Source of the DNA: Linum tenue
Lineage: Eukaryota > Streptophyta > Magnoliopsida > Malpighiales > Linaceae
Length of the DNA stretch: 64,000 bases
Direction: 5' to 3'
Assembly (NCBI GenBank): GCA_946122785.1
Contig: CAMGYJ010000010.1
Span: 31,909,608 to 31,973,607 of the forward strand
Shown: positions 23,443-34,737 of the stretch, one piece after another
Layout of the letters: each line of letters starts with the position of its first letter
Position numbering within the stretch: position 1 is the first letter of the stretch
Notes under the pieces: generated by a model
The model's input: the letters and a program-made list of their open reading frames with translations, nothing else
Databases searched by the model: none
Told to the model about the DNA's origin: nothing
Translations under genes and position numbers: made by a program

Positions 23443-24460
23443 TTAAAAACCCATTTTATCTTATTATTTTATTTCTACTTGCCACCAACGTTGCACCAAG
23501 CACCACAGTGTTGTTTGCATTCTTTCTTGACCGCAGCGTTGTTTGGACTAAATTGCTCTTTTTTTCTATAAATCATGGCCAATCTTTTTTTTTATGATTA
23601 TTACCCGAAACACATTTCGACTCAAAAAAAGATTTGCCTGCAACGCTGTGCGGCAATAGCTTACACCATTGTTCTTGTTGAACACTAGTGTTTTGCTTTT
23701 CATCTATTAAAGCCAATTTTGGCGAGACACCTTCTATAGCAGCGTACATGAGAGTTTTTTTTTATATGATACTCCACCCAATTAAATGTACCACCAACGT
23801 GGCTTTTAAATCGGGCTAAGATCAGGTGACTAAGGGGGTACCCTTAGTCACTTGGCTAAGTCAATCTGAGCCTTCCATGCTCATTAAAATCCTAAGGCTA
23901 CAATTAATTCATTTTAAGGAAGGCCAACATAGTAATTGTACATTTTAATTTTGTAATTAAAAAAAAAAAGAAAAAGAGTGCTTCCCTCACCTGTTTGTCG
24001 CACGCGGAGATGAATCCACAGAGATGGCGGCGGCCAGGGACGACGACGGCGAAGGACGACGGCGGCCAAGGACGACGGCGGCCAGGGACGACGGCAATGA
24101 GAGATTAAGGTCGATGGCGTTCTGTGTTCGGAGGAGAGAGAGAGAGAGGCGGAGGTAGAGGAGAAGAGAGAGAGGCGATGGCGACCGTAGAGGAGAGAGA
24201 GCGGCGGCGGTAGAGAAGAAGAGAGAGAGACGGCGGTGGCGGCGAGGAACAACGACGACGGCGGCGAGGAACGGCGGCGGCGGCGAGGAACAACGACGAG
24301 AGGGACGACGATCGTGGAGGAGAGAGGCAGCGGCGGTTGAGGAAGAGAGAGACACCGACATCGCCAATTTGTTGGCGGCGACGATTTCGTAATTTTATCA
24401 TTCCAGTTTGTATACTTTATGTTATGATTTGTACTGTTAGTATGTTTTGTATTGTTTGTC

Positions 24461-25797
24461 GGGTTAATACCCTGGTTTGGCCCGAAGTTTGACGTAAGTG
24501 ACAGTTCTGGCCTAATTTTTCAAATAAGACATTTATGGCCTACTTTTCAAACTATTGGACAAATTTGGCCCAAAATTTTCTTTGACCGTTAATATTGACG
24601 GTCAAACACTATTCCGTTAGTGACTCAGCAAAACTCGCTGATATGGCATGCCACGTCACTAAATAATATTATTTTAATTTTATAATTCAATTAAAATAAA
24701 ATTTAGCAAATTCAAAAAAAACCCCTTCTTATGTAATAATTTAGTAATTTCCTGAAAGAAAAAAAACAATAATTTCCTCCTCTTCTCTTATCGAGAATGC
24801 CTCACGACCACAAATCCACCCCATTCTCTCGATCCCCTAGAAAATTAACAAGTCAATTATTATGGAAAGAAGGAGATAGAAAGATGATTTCCAAGAATGA
24901 TATCAAAGCCGTAGGAAATGTCGAGGAGAGAAGCGAGATGCCAAAGCAAACTAGAACCCAATCTGTAGAATCCTCATTGGCAGGACGAATCTAAAGGGTT
25001 TCACGACGAGCAGTTTCAGAGTCTTTCCACAGGAGGAATTGTTCGGACCTGAGAGGAAGGGACGATCCAGCAAGCAGAAGGAATCGCAAAAGATAAAATG
25101 ATTTCAAGTAGAAGGAGCCTGCCCATATCACAGATCGGGCTTTGGGGCAACCCTTCTTCTGAGTTGAGACAGAGCAGACTCGTGACTCAGACATCAACCA
25201 CCGAGTCAGCATCGTTTCCAGCTGGTATCACCAATCGAAGTCGACAACATCGAGAACGCCGGAGTTGCAGAAGAGTTTCGCGACTTAAACCCCAGCCGGA
25301 GAAGTGCTTTTCGAGGGCTCCCAAGATTGGCGATGAAGTTAGGCGCTCGCGAGGATGCCGGAGTTCGTTGGGATGAGCTTTCCTCTCGAGAGGCTGGCGC
25401 ATCTGAAATTGCTTGGACAGAGAAGAGGGAGGGGAACGGATAAGATTGTAGATTTTTTAATGTTATTATCTTTTTAATAATCAAATTTATTTGAAATTAA
25501 GTGAAGCAAGAGGACAGTTTTTGGGATGATAAGTTTGATTTTTTTTTAATTTGTTAATTTTTATTTTAATTGAATTGTAAAATTAAAATGATATTATTTA
25601 ATGATGTGGCGCCACATCAGCGGTTTTTGCTGTGTCACTAACGGAATAGTGTTTGACCGTCAATATTAACTGTCAAACAAAATTTTGGGCTAAATTTGTC
25701 CAATAGTTTCAAAAGTAGACCATAAATGTCTTATTTGAAAAATGGGACCAGAACTGTCACTTACGTCAAACTTCGGGCCAAACTAGAGTATTAACCC
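24461..25797. mobile_element. Inner Mutator-like element, possible Pack-MULE
   Basis: Inverted ends of roughly 260 bp begin GGGTTAATAC and share GAAGTTTGACGTAAGTGACA. The flanking 9-bp duplication is TTGTTTGTC (24452-24460, 25798-25806), perfect. The middle (about 24780-25440) is richer in GC than its surroundings and has small frames on both strands (for example 24797-24994 +, 25187-25402 -). This is the pattern of captured gene fragments, but I do not recognise the source. Confidence 0.85.
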
Positions 25798-26640
25798 TTG
25801 TTTGTCATTTTTTGTGATATTTTGTACGTTTAGTATGCTTTGTACTATTTGTCGGGTTATTTTGTAATGTTTGTACGCTTTGTTATTTTGTAATGTTTGT
25901 TGGTTTCTTTTGTATTGTTTGTAATCTTTGTATGACTATTTTGTATATAGTGTAATTTGTAACTTTTGTTGCTCAAGTTTGTATACTTTTATGTTATGAT
26001 TTGTATACTTTATATTCATTTGTTTGTAATACAAGTTTACGAATCTGTATTGTAAGTAGTTATATTCTGTACGTGTAGTATGCTTTGTACTGTTTGTCGG
26101 TTTCTTTTGTAATGTTTGTTGGTTTCTTTTGTATTGTTTGTAATGTTTGTTATTTTTGTCAACCATGTTTGTAATGTTTGTTGGTTTCTTTTGTACTGTT
26201 TGTAATGTTTGTATGACTATTTTGTATATATTGTAATTTGTAACTTTTGTTATTCAAGTTTGTATACTTTTATGTTATGATTTGTATACTTTGTATTCAT
26301 TTGTTTGTAATACAAGTTTACCAATCTGTATTGTAAGTAGTGATATTCTGTACGTGTAGTATGCTTTGTACTGTTTGTAATGTTTGTTTGTAATGTTTGT
26401 TGGTTTCTTTTGTATTGTTTGTAATGTTTGTTATTTTTGTCAACCATGTTTGTAATGTTTTTTGCATCACAAATCAATACATATAAAGTATACAAATTAT
26501 TAGTACTTACAATACAAAGCGACGTGATTTGCAGCACAAATCAATACATATAAAGTATACAAATTAATATTACAAAACATACAAACTATACAAATCATAC
26601 TGACATTTTGTACAAAAGTACTAACAATACAAACTGACCA
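25798..26640. repeat. TTTGTAATGTTTGTTGGTTTC-type tandem repeats
   Basis: Words such as TTTGTAATGTTTG, TTGGTTTCTTTTGTA and TTTTGTCAACCATG recur many times. A unit of about 300 bp is duplicated: the stretch with TTTGTATACTTTTATGTTATG near 25975 returns near 26258. It belongs to the interior of the 23812-27397 element. The minus-strand frames over it (for example 25936-26166, 26250-26537) are repeat artefacts. Confidence 0.7.
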
Positions 26641-27406
26641 TACTTTCATTACAAACCATTGTTCTTCCCTCTCTCTCCACCATTGTTGCCGCCGTCGACT
26701 CTCTCTCCACCAATGCTGTCACCGACTCTCTCTACTGCCGTCACCACCTCTCTCTCTCTCTCCATCGTCGACCCTCTCTCTGCCATTGCCCCTCTCTCTC
26801 TCCTCCACCATCGTCTCTCCCTCTCCTCTGTTTTCCCGGCAACAGATCTACTTTCTCTCTCTACCACCGCCTCCGTCGCAATCGTCTTTTCCTCTCTCCG
26901 TCGTCGCCGACGCGGTTGAGATCTCCTCGCCGTCGCCACCCTCTCTTCCACCGTCGACGTCCTTCTCTCCCCGCTGCTGCTTTTCTCTCTCTCTCCTATG
27001 GCCTGCAATGGCGACACAGAAGAGGATGACTGGAGGAAAAATCGCGATCTCCTTTCCCTCTCTCCACCGTCGTCGGCGCCGTCGATATCGTCGACATGCT
27101 CTTTCTCTCTCTCATCCGCCGGCGTTGCGATCTGTTTCCTCCGCCATGGCTCTCTCTCTCTCTACATCACAAAAAAGGAAAAGTAAGGAGACGTGTTGCA
27201 GAGGAAAAAAGAATTCAATAATAAATAAAACAGAACTACAAAATAGGAGTTAATAAATTATTGATAATGCCAAAACTACCCTTCTTATTTAATAATAATT
27301 AGTTGAATTATCTGGACCATCAGATCAATCCAAAGGCTGAGGAGGGCTTAGTCAAATGACTAAGGACCCCCCCCCCCTTAGTCACCAGATCCGGACTCTT
27401 TTAAAT

Positions 27407-28684
27407 CTCAGCAATGCAACTCTTCCTTCCTTTCCTCTTTATTTCTCCGTGGCAACCTTGTGGCTAAGTAATTGGCCAAATTGACTTCAACTCCAACTCC
27501 CTAACGGTGCCCTCCCTTTTTCTATTAATATTTTAATGACCATAATAGCTTATCGGCTGATAATTACCCATAACGCAGAACAAAACAACGACAACAGCGT
27601 TGTTTTTTTATTTTTTTTTATTATATTTTTTTTTATACACAACAGCGTTGTTTGGATCTCGAGAGATCCGATTTTTCCGCTCGCAATGAGATTTCCAATC
27701 ACACTTTCGGCCAACACCGCTACCAAGACCCGTTGCAATGTTGTAGATTTTTTCATCCGTATTGCCTTGTATAAGCTCGGCAACGCTGTTTAGGCCGATA
27801 TAATTTTTTTTTCTCCGCTACATCTTGGCATTTTATTATTATTTTATTTCAGCAATGCTGTTGCGGCCACGGGTCTGCACGGCTAAACAAGATTGCTTTG
27901 GTCCATAACAACGTTGCTTTGGTCACTATCAATTTTTCGTTGCCCGCAACGTTGTCTTAAGCTATTACGTTGAAACTATATTTTCTTTCCACAAAAAACC
28001 CTCAATGTTGCGTTGGACCAAAACGGTGGTGCTTTGATTTTTTTTTTCATTCCGCAACACTGCAACCAGCCATTACCCGCAACGCTGTGACGAGCTTTAC
28101 CAAAACACAGTGGATTTGTCCCCACACCGCAAAGCTGCGAAGAGCAAAACAACCCTGCATGCTTTTCTCATAGTTCAAATGACCATTACATTGGCCTTAC
28201 GTATCTTCTATCTTTATTTTTATAAAACTCATAAGCATGGTTTCTCACAAAAGTAAAACGAGGAACCAATCTAACAACAATGTGGCAGCTCACAACATTG
28301 TTTTGGCCTCTTTTAAATATGCATTTACTCGGCCAACTATGATTTTTTTTTTTTTTTTTTGCTCGCAAGGCTGTGGCAAACTTTACAGCGCAGTTTGAGC
28401 CCTTTTGTTTTCTTGCAGCGCTGCAAACTAGCCAGGCCTGATGTTAGTACGACTTTTTTTTCCTTCTCTTTCAAAAGTCCCGCAACACTGTTTAGAGAAA
28501 CAGCGGCGTATTACTTTTTATTTTATTTTATTTTAACAATATTATTTCCCAATGCGGAAATCAAAAAAAAAAAATTACACATATATATCATGTGGCCTAA
28601 ATTAGCTATATTTTATTTGTTACTAATACATAAATAACCAACAGATTAGACTTTGGCATAAACCATCATCCCAAAGGTCCACAC
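27407..28684 (-). repeat. Non-coding internal region with dispersed CAACGCTGT motif
   Basis: This part of the LTR element has no convincing ORF. It carries many degenerate copies of the near-palindromic word CAACGCTGTTG (AACAGCGTTGT, CAATGCTGTTG, CAACGTTG, CAACACTG), one every 50-100 bp. The same word occurs in the other pieces of the internal region at about 18440-18620 and 23470-23760, so it is a feature of the element and not of one locus. Confidence 0.6.
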
Positions 28685-29956
28685 CTACTGCCAACTCCAC
28701 GGATCAAACCAAACAAGCCATCCATGAATACTCTCACTAGTCCCAGGTAGCTCTACACACATTGGTTTAGATTTTTTGCATTCATAGCTGGCTTGCAACT
28801 TTCCAGTTTGTCCAGCTCGAACACCCTTGTTCGAGATTCCACGAGCTCGATTTTGCTTCATCTTAGCCATAGGGCCGTGACAGAGAAAATCACTAGTGTT
28901 TTTTACTGTTGGCGGGACATTGGAGTTTTTTAACGTCTTTGTCCTACCAAATCGACCATGTGGCATCGCTTGCCGAGACTGGACTTGTTTTGTCAGCTGC
29001 ACACACTCACGACGTTGTTGAGTCTGAGGCTTACGAGCTTCACCAACAGTCATGTGGTTATTTTGATTTTTGCACTTATCACATAACCACTTGGTATCTT
29101 TTGAATTTTCAGGTGGGATTGTAATTTTTCGGGCATTTAGCTTGCCCCCCTGCCTGAAAATCATAGAAGACTTGTTCCCAGCTAGCATTGGCGTGGCAAC
29201 CCCATGTTGGGTTTGATTGAACTTGCCCCCATGTCCACTCAGTGGAGGCTTTGGGGACAAATTACAATGAGGGTTCTTTTGATTCATGCTAATTCTTGCG
29301 GGATTGGCCTTTTTCACGTGGTCACTACCTCCATCTTGAATAGTGTCTGTGATGACCGCAGTTTTCTTAGAATAGGGTGGATGTGGCAAACTTATTTGCC
29401 ACCTACGATGTTGTTTGTCCTTCAATCTACCATGATCTGGGATGGCATGCCCCCCTAGCAGCTTAGATTGAACAATGTTGTAAAATTTGTCATCTTTCAA
29501 GATATCACACTTGTTCTTCCTAATTTTCTGAAACTTATTATAAACACGTTTAAATTTTGTTCTTTGTTGTGGCTTTCGCAAGACCGCTCTAACTTTCCTG
29601 TAATTCAAAACAATAGTGTTCACAGGAGAACCAACATGAGATTTGATGGCCCCTAACACCACTGTTTTAGCCACAAGTTTAAGTGAATCCTTGTTGGCAA
29701 TACCGGAAACATGTTCATCTATCATCTCAAAAAATTTGTCCATATGTATTCCAAGAGAATCACAAGGCTTATTTAAAGAGATAAAATAGAGATTTACCTG
29801 CCGGTAATACTCCTCTACAGATCGACGAAGAGACAGGAGTGCAACATGCCCATCGATGCTCGACATGGATTGGGGCCACTCCTTCATCCAACCGATATGT
29901 CTATCTGCCTCCTCTGCTCGGTCAACTTCAATGTTGACCACACGCTCCACCTTCAC
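28685..29956 (-). CDS. Gag-like protein of the non-autonomous LTR element
   Basis: An open frame of up to 423 codons that starts about 75 bp inside the primer site, where a retrotransposon gag would lie. No ATG opens it: the frame begins after a TGA and its first ATG is at 29887, giving about 400 residues. A 16-codon upstream ATG frame ends next to it, which hints at a frameshift at the start. Near the N-terminus SLRRSVEEYYRQVNLYFISL recalls the helical core of plant gag proteins. The rest is very basic (many Lys, Gln, Asn). It has a single WLCDKCKNQ half-finger instead of a CCHC knuckle, and it ends GWLVWFDPWSWQ. The same two motifs occur at 57966-58870. Role inferred: RNA-binding capsid protein. 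No database family recognised. Confidence 0.6.
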   Translation of the reverse strand: MKVERVVNIEVDRAEEADRHIGWMKEWPQSMSSIDGHVALLSLRRSVEEYYRQVNLYFISLNKPCDSLGIHMDKFFEMIDEHVSGIANKDSLKLVAKTVVLGAIKSHVGSPVNTIVLNYRKVRAVLRKPQQRTKFKRVYNKFQKIRKNKCDILKDDKFYNIVQSKLLGGHAIPDHGRLKDKQHRRWQISLPHPPYSKKTAVITDTIQDGGSDHVKKANPARISMNQKNPHCNLSPKPPLSGHGGKFNQTQHGVATPMLAGNKSSMIFRQGGKLNARKITIPPENSKDTKWLCDKCKNQNNHMTVGEARKPQTQQRRECVQLTKQVQSRQAMPHGRFGRTKTLKNSNVPPTVKNTSDFLCHGPMAKMKQNRARGISNKGVRAGQTGKLQASYECKKSKPMCVELPGTSESIHGWLVWFDPWSWQ

Positions 29957-30029
29957 AGATTCTTGTGGAAGTCAACGTTGTGTTTTCCATGCCGCAGAGC
30001 CATATTTCACTTCACTTCAAACACACGTG

Positions 30030-30049
30030 TCCCACTGGGCGTGCCAAAT
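30030..30049 (-). other. Primer-binding site of the non-autonomous LTR element
   Basis: On the minus strand the 5' LTR ends GAGGAAACA and is followed by ATTTGGCACGCCCAGTGGGA, the usual position of a tRNA primer site. The exact tRNA cannot be named from the sequence alone; it is not the initiator Met site used by the Copia element. Confidence 0.65.
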
Positions 30050-31397
30050 TGTTTCCTCGGGAAAACCAAATACCACCGCCAGTGCCGATTTTGGTTTTCG
30101 GCGATGTTGATTCGATGTTTCGCGATGGAAACTCTTGCGGTGCCATTTGATCGGACGCACCGCTGATTGTTGAAATTGAGACGACCGTTAAATATCCACC
30201 GGGCGGTGTTGATTTGATCTGCGCAACTGACTTCTGAAAACGATGCCGATCGTCAAATATCCACCGCCGGGCGATGTTGATTTGATCGATGCACCTCTGA
30301 ATGGTGAAATCAATGTGACCGTCAAATATCCACCGTCGGGCGATGTTGATCTGATCGATGCACCTCTGACTTCTAACCAACGCGACCGTTACCACGGTTC
30401 GCACCTCTCCAAACTACGTTCGAACGAGGGTGTTTGAGTTTATGGAATCTACGCTACCACTACTCCTATGGAGATTCCTGGAAGGAGAGCTCCGCGACTA
30501 CGACTAAGACTACAACTATGGAGATCCTTCCTGGAAGGAGAGCTCCGCGAAGGAGTTACAGAGAAAAAAGGTAAAGTTTGACCAATGTGTTTCTGTGTTG
30601 ATTTGTGGTTCCCCCTTTCTCTCTCCTTGCTCTGGTGATTTTATCTGAAATCACTTGCGTAGTCTTCACGCCCCGTGGAACTGCTTCCTCAACCGCTCCG
30701 TCGGGAACTCCCACGTGTCTCAACTGCTTCGCGTGAACTTTACGTGAGTTGTTTTCATGATCCCGCGATGTCGTTTCCTTTCCCTAACAGCTCCGTTTGC
30801 TTTTCCTTTTACGACATTGTTTTTTTATTAAACACTGTCGTTTGCTAGTACAGCGGTACCGTTGGGCTTGCTTGTGGTACCGTTTTTAATTAAACGACAC
30901 CGCTAACATAACCAAAAAATATCAATTCATGGAACCGCCGCGAGTCTGCACTCGCATTGGGCTGGGCGAATTTTGGTCACTTACCCAATATGGTTTATTT
31001 ATTTATTTAATCGGTACCGCTTATCAAGGCTCTCGCGGCATCGTTTTTAAATCCGCGCAACCGTTTTTATTTTCCGCGATGCCGCTTGTCTCCATGCGGT
31101 ACCGCTTCTCCCCTTCCGACAAGGAATAATAATAATAATAATAATAACTCCTTTTCCAACACCAATACTACGTACGCGGCCCCGTCCTGTTTTCTAGTAA
31201 ACAGTGTCATTTCCAGTGCCGCGGTATCGGTGAGCTTCCTTGCGGTACCGTTTTTCTGATCCGCGGTGTCATTGGGTTTATTCGCGGTGCCGCTCAACTC
31301 CAAACGACATTGTTCTTTATCAATGCGGTATCGAATTAAATGCCGAGACTAATTAATGCGTCATTTAATTATCCCAAAATAATTTTAGGTGTCAACA
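30050..31397 (-). repeat. 5' LTR of the non-autonomous element
   Basis: Partner of 16834-18183. Differences seen include a short AGAGAAAAAAGG insertion near 30560, a loss of about 17 bp near 30720 and scattered substitutions, including loss of some GGTACC cores. Confidence 0.88.
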
Positions 31398-32040
31398 CCC
31401 CCAAACAGAGTTGTATGAGGAACCGACACCAGAAACCAAGCAAGAGGACTCCACGGGATCTGGCTCATAAATTTCTTCACTCTTCTTCAACAATCATCAC
31501 CTAAAGCTCCTGATCAAGTTTTGCCAAAAACTCCAGATCTTCGTCAAAATGAGAAAATTACAAATGGTGGAGCTGCCCCTCCATCGAAGCCCTCCCTTCC
31601 TCCTCTAGCTCCGACCGTAGATCCACCCACAACCGCTACTCAATTCGCTGCCAACCCCATTTTTTTCTCTCCGACGATGACTGGAAGAAGATTTGTCATC
31701 ATTGATTTCCCCTCTCCAACTTCAATTTCTGGGTTTGGTGATGTGTTTATGAGTTTTATAATTTATAGGGTCGATCTTGGGGTTTAGAATTGTATATTCA
31801 GGGTTTAAAAGATGCCATGGTAGTGTGGAGTTACGACTGGTATGGATGGAATGAGAATCGATTATAGTTTTGAAATTGTATTTTATGGGCATGATTGGAG
31901 GAAAAAGGGTCGTCGGCGATGCGAGGTTGAAGAAGGAACGAGAAAAGCAACAATAAATTGGGTTGGGTCAGGAGGTGCAGGGAAGAAAGATGGGGCAGGT
32001 CGCGGGTTTAATTTGCAAGATTTTAATTTCACGGGTTGGG
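31398..32040 (+). other. Interior of the outer Mutator-like element, possible captured gene
   Basis: From 31404 the + strand reads ELYEEPTPETKQEDSTGSGS and then a stop, which looks like the acidic tail of a protein. It is followed by 3'-UTR-like sequence and an 88-codon Pro-rich frame at 31521-31787 that I do not recognise. The matching piece on the left is 15820-16833. Transposon capture of a host gene is plausible but not shown. Confidence 0.35.
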
Positions 32041-32279
32041 TTTTTTATGACGTGGCGGGTCAGATTTGCTTTATTAGATTAAAACGGGGTGACTCATTAC
32101 TTATGTTAGCCACATTAGCAAAATATTGACGGTGTTAACGGAGGCTGATAGAGACTAACGAAGAGTGACCACGTAAAACGTTTAACCACACGTAAAATGT
32201 TTAACCACTTTCAGTGACCACAAATAGAATAAAATACTTTTAGTGACAAAACATGAACATTCTAGCACTTCCAGTGACC

Positions 32280-33146
32280 TAGGGCTGATAATCGGTTTGG
32301 TTTGGTTATAACTGGAACCGTTTAGTCGGTTCTCGGTTAACCGTTAGGCACTTTGTACATAGTGTTAACCGCATCATTTAAATTAGTCGGTTCTCGGTTA
32401 ACCGAATAACCGTTAAGCAAGTTATTCAAAATGATTATACCATAATAGCCGATTGATAACATAACCAACACAAGACCTACTTCTTTCAATTGTGAAATTT
32501 TTTATATTTTTTCATACATCCGCATGTGTTCTTTTCTTAAGTTGTTATCGTTGAAGAAAAAATAATTTAACATAGATATATATATCAATACATAATCAAC
32601 TCAATCCAACAGAAGAACACAATAATACCATTCTACCATCAAACTTTATTAAAGAAGCATACAACGATACTCAACAACAATTACTCAACTCGTAAACCTC
32701 ATCAATTACAATGAAAGCTTAAGGTTACCAATTGTTGTCGAGCAACTGTGAGCAAGTGTAACTTTCTATACTGTGCTCCTTCTAAAACTCTTCCTTTAAT
32801 TTATTCTCATTTGAGTCTAAGTCACTATTACAACTAGGATAGACAAGGGGTTTTGTAAGCCTTCAAGCACCCCATTTTTTTTTTTTTTTTGCCTATGTTT
32901 GCAGCTCATGGAGGTCTATTATTTTTGGCTCTAACTATGAGGATGGTTGTAATCGGTTAGTCGATTTACCGTTTAACCTTCGATTATTAATCGTTTAACC
33001 AATGGTTAGTTATTAACTAAAACTGGTTATCGAGAACCGACCATTTATCATTTAATCGGTTATCGGTGTAACCATTAAGTACCGATTCTAGTTCGGTACT
33101 TCGGTTATCGATTACACTGTTACGAGTTAACCGTTTATCAGTCTTA
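32280..33146. mobile_element. hAT-type element with GGTTAACCG repeats
   Basis: Ends are TAGGGCTGATAA and, inverted, TAAGACTGATAAACGG; the 8-bp duplication CAGTGACC (32272-32279, 33147-33154) is perfect. Both subterminal regions are filled with GGTTAACCG and CGGTTCTCGGTTAACCG words. It sits in the right terminal repeat of the outer Mutator-like element. No ORF. Confidence 0.85.
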
Positions 33147-33291
33147 CAGTGACCAATCGTGCAATTTACCCCCTTTTATAAGAAAAAACTAAATGATAAA
33201 TGCAAGATTGATGAGCACTAGGCTAGAAAAGAACAATATGGGATTGACTATGGTAAATATTTTGCATACATATAAACCGAGGGGTAGGGGG

Positions 33292-33718
33292 TGAAACTGA
33301 GTCAAACCTAGCCATAATTTTAGAACTAGCCTAAAATACTCGATCCTGGTCCGATACCCAAAGTTATTTTTTCTTATAATTTAGTATCAAAATTTCATTT
33401 TTTTACAAAAAGGTCGAGAAATTTTGGTGGTAAAATTATATTTTGTATTTTTATATTGTATTATATTACCTACACTTCTAAAACTTAACAAACAAGTCTA
33501 ATATTTTGGTATGAGAAATTTTAAATTACTAGTTTTTGCTATTGATCATAGAGCTAAAAAAATACCCTACTTTAAGTTGACCTGACCCAATCCAACCCTT
33601 ATAGGACCAAAAAATGACTCGACCCTGACCCTATACACAATCAGAACCAAACTAATCCTGAAGTTCGTATCAAATTGGGCCGAATAATTGAATTTTTAGA
33701 GTCAGGCATACACTCCTA
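33292..33718. mobile_element. Possible hAT-type MITE
   Basis: The ends TAGGGGGTGAAACTGAGTC and, inverted, TAGGAGTGTATGCCTGACTC form an imperfect pair, and the subterminal regions carry GACCTGACCC words. I could not find a convincing TSD. Confidence 0.4.
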
Positions 33719-34737
33719 CCCAGAGGTAAGCAAAGATAGAGTTTCATGCTAAGGGACATGCACATCAACATGGAATTGAGTATCATGAAGATTGGTAGTC
33801 GAACCTCAGGTCGAGATACAATCAGAACATTTTTTGTCGTAAGATCAATCGTTTGCATGCAACATTGAATGGAACATAACATTCATTTACGTCCTGCATA
33901 TCATTTTTTTTATGCGACACGTAAAACTGTTACTTGGGATGTAAAAGTGTGTTACATCCAGCGTAAAACATGCATCATGATGTGCAATTTGTTTCAAAAT
34001 GGATATTATCTTGTAGGGCACATGCAATCTTTTTTTTTATCGAGAAAGAATTAAAATTGATTTAAATAAATGAGATATGCTTTGCTAAAAATAATAAAAA
34101 AAATAGTGATGAACAAGTTATGTAGAAATAAATTATTTATTATATCATTTACACATATTTAGTATTATAAAATTAAGAAAATATCATATATATCACACTT
34201 TCTAATATACTTTTTCTTTTTCACAAGTTCTTTACTTTCTTGCATCAAAAAACATTTTCTCCTATAATTTTTCTCCTCCTAAAATTTGTCTTCCTCCAAA
34301 AAAATTTCCTCTCCTCATTTCCTCTCCCTCTTCGAAAACAGACTGTAAAACAAAGAAATGGCACATCAAAATTCATAACGTTTGAAAAAATCACATCAAG
34401 GTTTCAGACAGACCCCAAAGGAACGATGCATCATATACCTCACTATAGGGTATGTGCTCAATAAATCCAACGCCAACAGGTAGCACTCTCTAAACAACAC
34501 TTTTTTTTTGAAGAGCTAAACAACACATATAGTCTATAGGATCATTTTGACAGTTAATATCAGGGTGAAGAGAATTATTAATTAGAATGGTTGAAAGAGA
34601 TTCATGTATAGAAGTTAAATATTATTTTAGAGGTCTCTTCAACGATAATCAACTGAACTTTAACACGTGATCTCACTAACAAATAAACTCTAACACTATA
34701 TTATAAATCATCTTATTACAATAACTTTACGGGTGCG
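33719..34737. other. Intergenic, no gene seen
   Basis: AT-rich sequence. The short frames at 33670-33882 (minus), 33869-34054 and 34240-34464 (plus) have no recognisable motifs or coding character. Confidence 0.5.

Larger units (their letters stand above)
23812..27397. mobile_element. Mutator-like element inside the LTR element
   Basis: The inverted ends share GGTGACTAAGG and CTTAGTCA and continue to an AGTCAATCTGAGCC / AGCCCTCCTCAGCC segment. A 9-bp duplication CTTTTAAAT (23803-23811, 27398-27406) is perfect. The interior has purine-rich GGCGGCGG/GAGAGAG sequence at 23990-24370 and its pyrimidine-rich counterpart at 26670-27170, with TTTGTAATGTTTG repeats between. Long frames there are low-complexity (poly-Ser/Leu/Arg) and not genes. 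A second Mutator-like element is nested at 24461-25797. Confidence 0.78.
16834..31397 (-). mobile_element. Complete non-autonomous LTR retrotransposon (14.6 kb with insertions)
   Basis: Two LTRs of 1350 and 1348 bp (16834-18183 and 30050-31397), similar over their whole length, are in the same orientation and flanked by the perfect 5-bp duplication CCCCC (16829-16833, 31398-31402). Read on the minus strand, each LTR starts TGTTGACACC and ends GAGGAAACA. Order: 5' LTR, primer site, gag-like ORF (29956-28685), long non-coding internal region, hairpin, polypurine tract, 3' LTR. No protease, integrase or reverse transcriptase of its own is seen, so it must depend on an autonomous relative (LARD/TR-GAG-like). 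Copia (18628-23442) and Mutator-like (23812-27397) elements are inserted in it; without them it is about 6.2 kb. Confidence 0.88.
15355..33170. mobile_element. Outer Mutator-like element, host of the whole nest
   Basis: The left end (GGTAAATTG, then TTTGGTCACTAAAAGTATT, then TGGTTAAACATTTCGCG) is found inverted at the right end (about 32040-33170) in the same order once later insertions are removed. The left repeat is interrupted at 15419 by a small MULE MITE and the right one at 32280 by a hAT element. The flanks CCCTTATTTA and CCCTTTTATA look like a decayed 9-10-bp TSD. The original interior is 15820-16833 plus 31398-32040, which looks gene-derived. All else is later insertion. Confidence 0.65.

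Noticed and set aside
26786..27253. 155-codon + strand ORF and neighbouring long frames at 23987-24401 and 26649-27017
   Set aside because: Poly-Ser/Leu/Arg translations of CT- or GA-rich low-complexity DNA inside a Mutator-like element; frames are open on both strands and match no family.
28909..29656. + strand ORFs opposite the gag-like protein
   Set aside because: They are shadows of the minus-strand frame, which has the correct position and orientation relative to the LTR and primer site.
34240..34464. Short ORFs between 33.6 and 34.5 kb as a gene upstream of the lipoxygenase
   Set aside because: No recognisable domain, no splice partners, AT-rich composition like the intergenic background.
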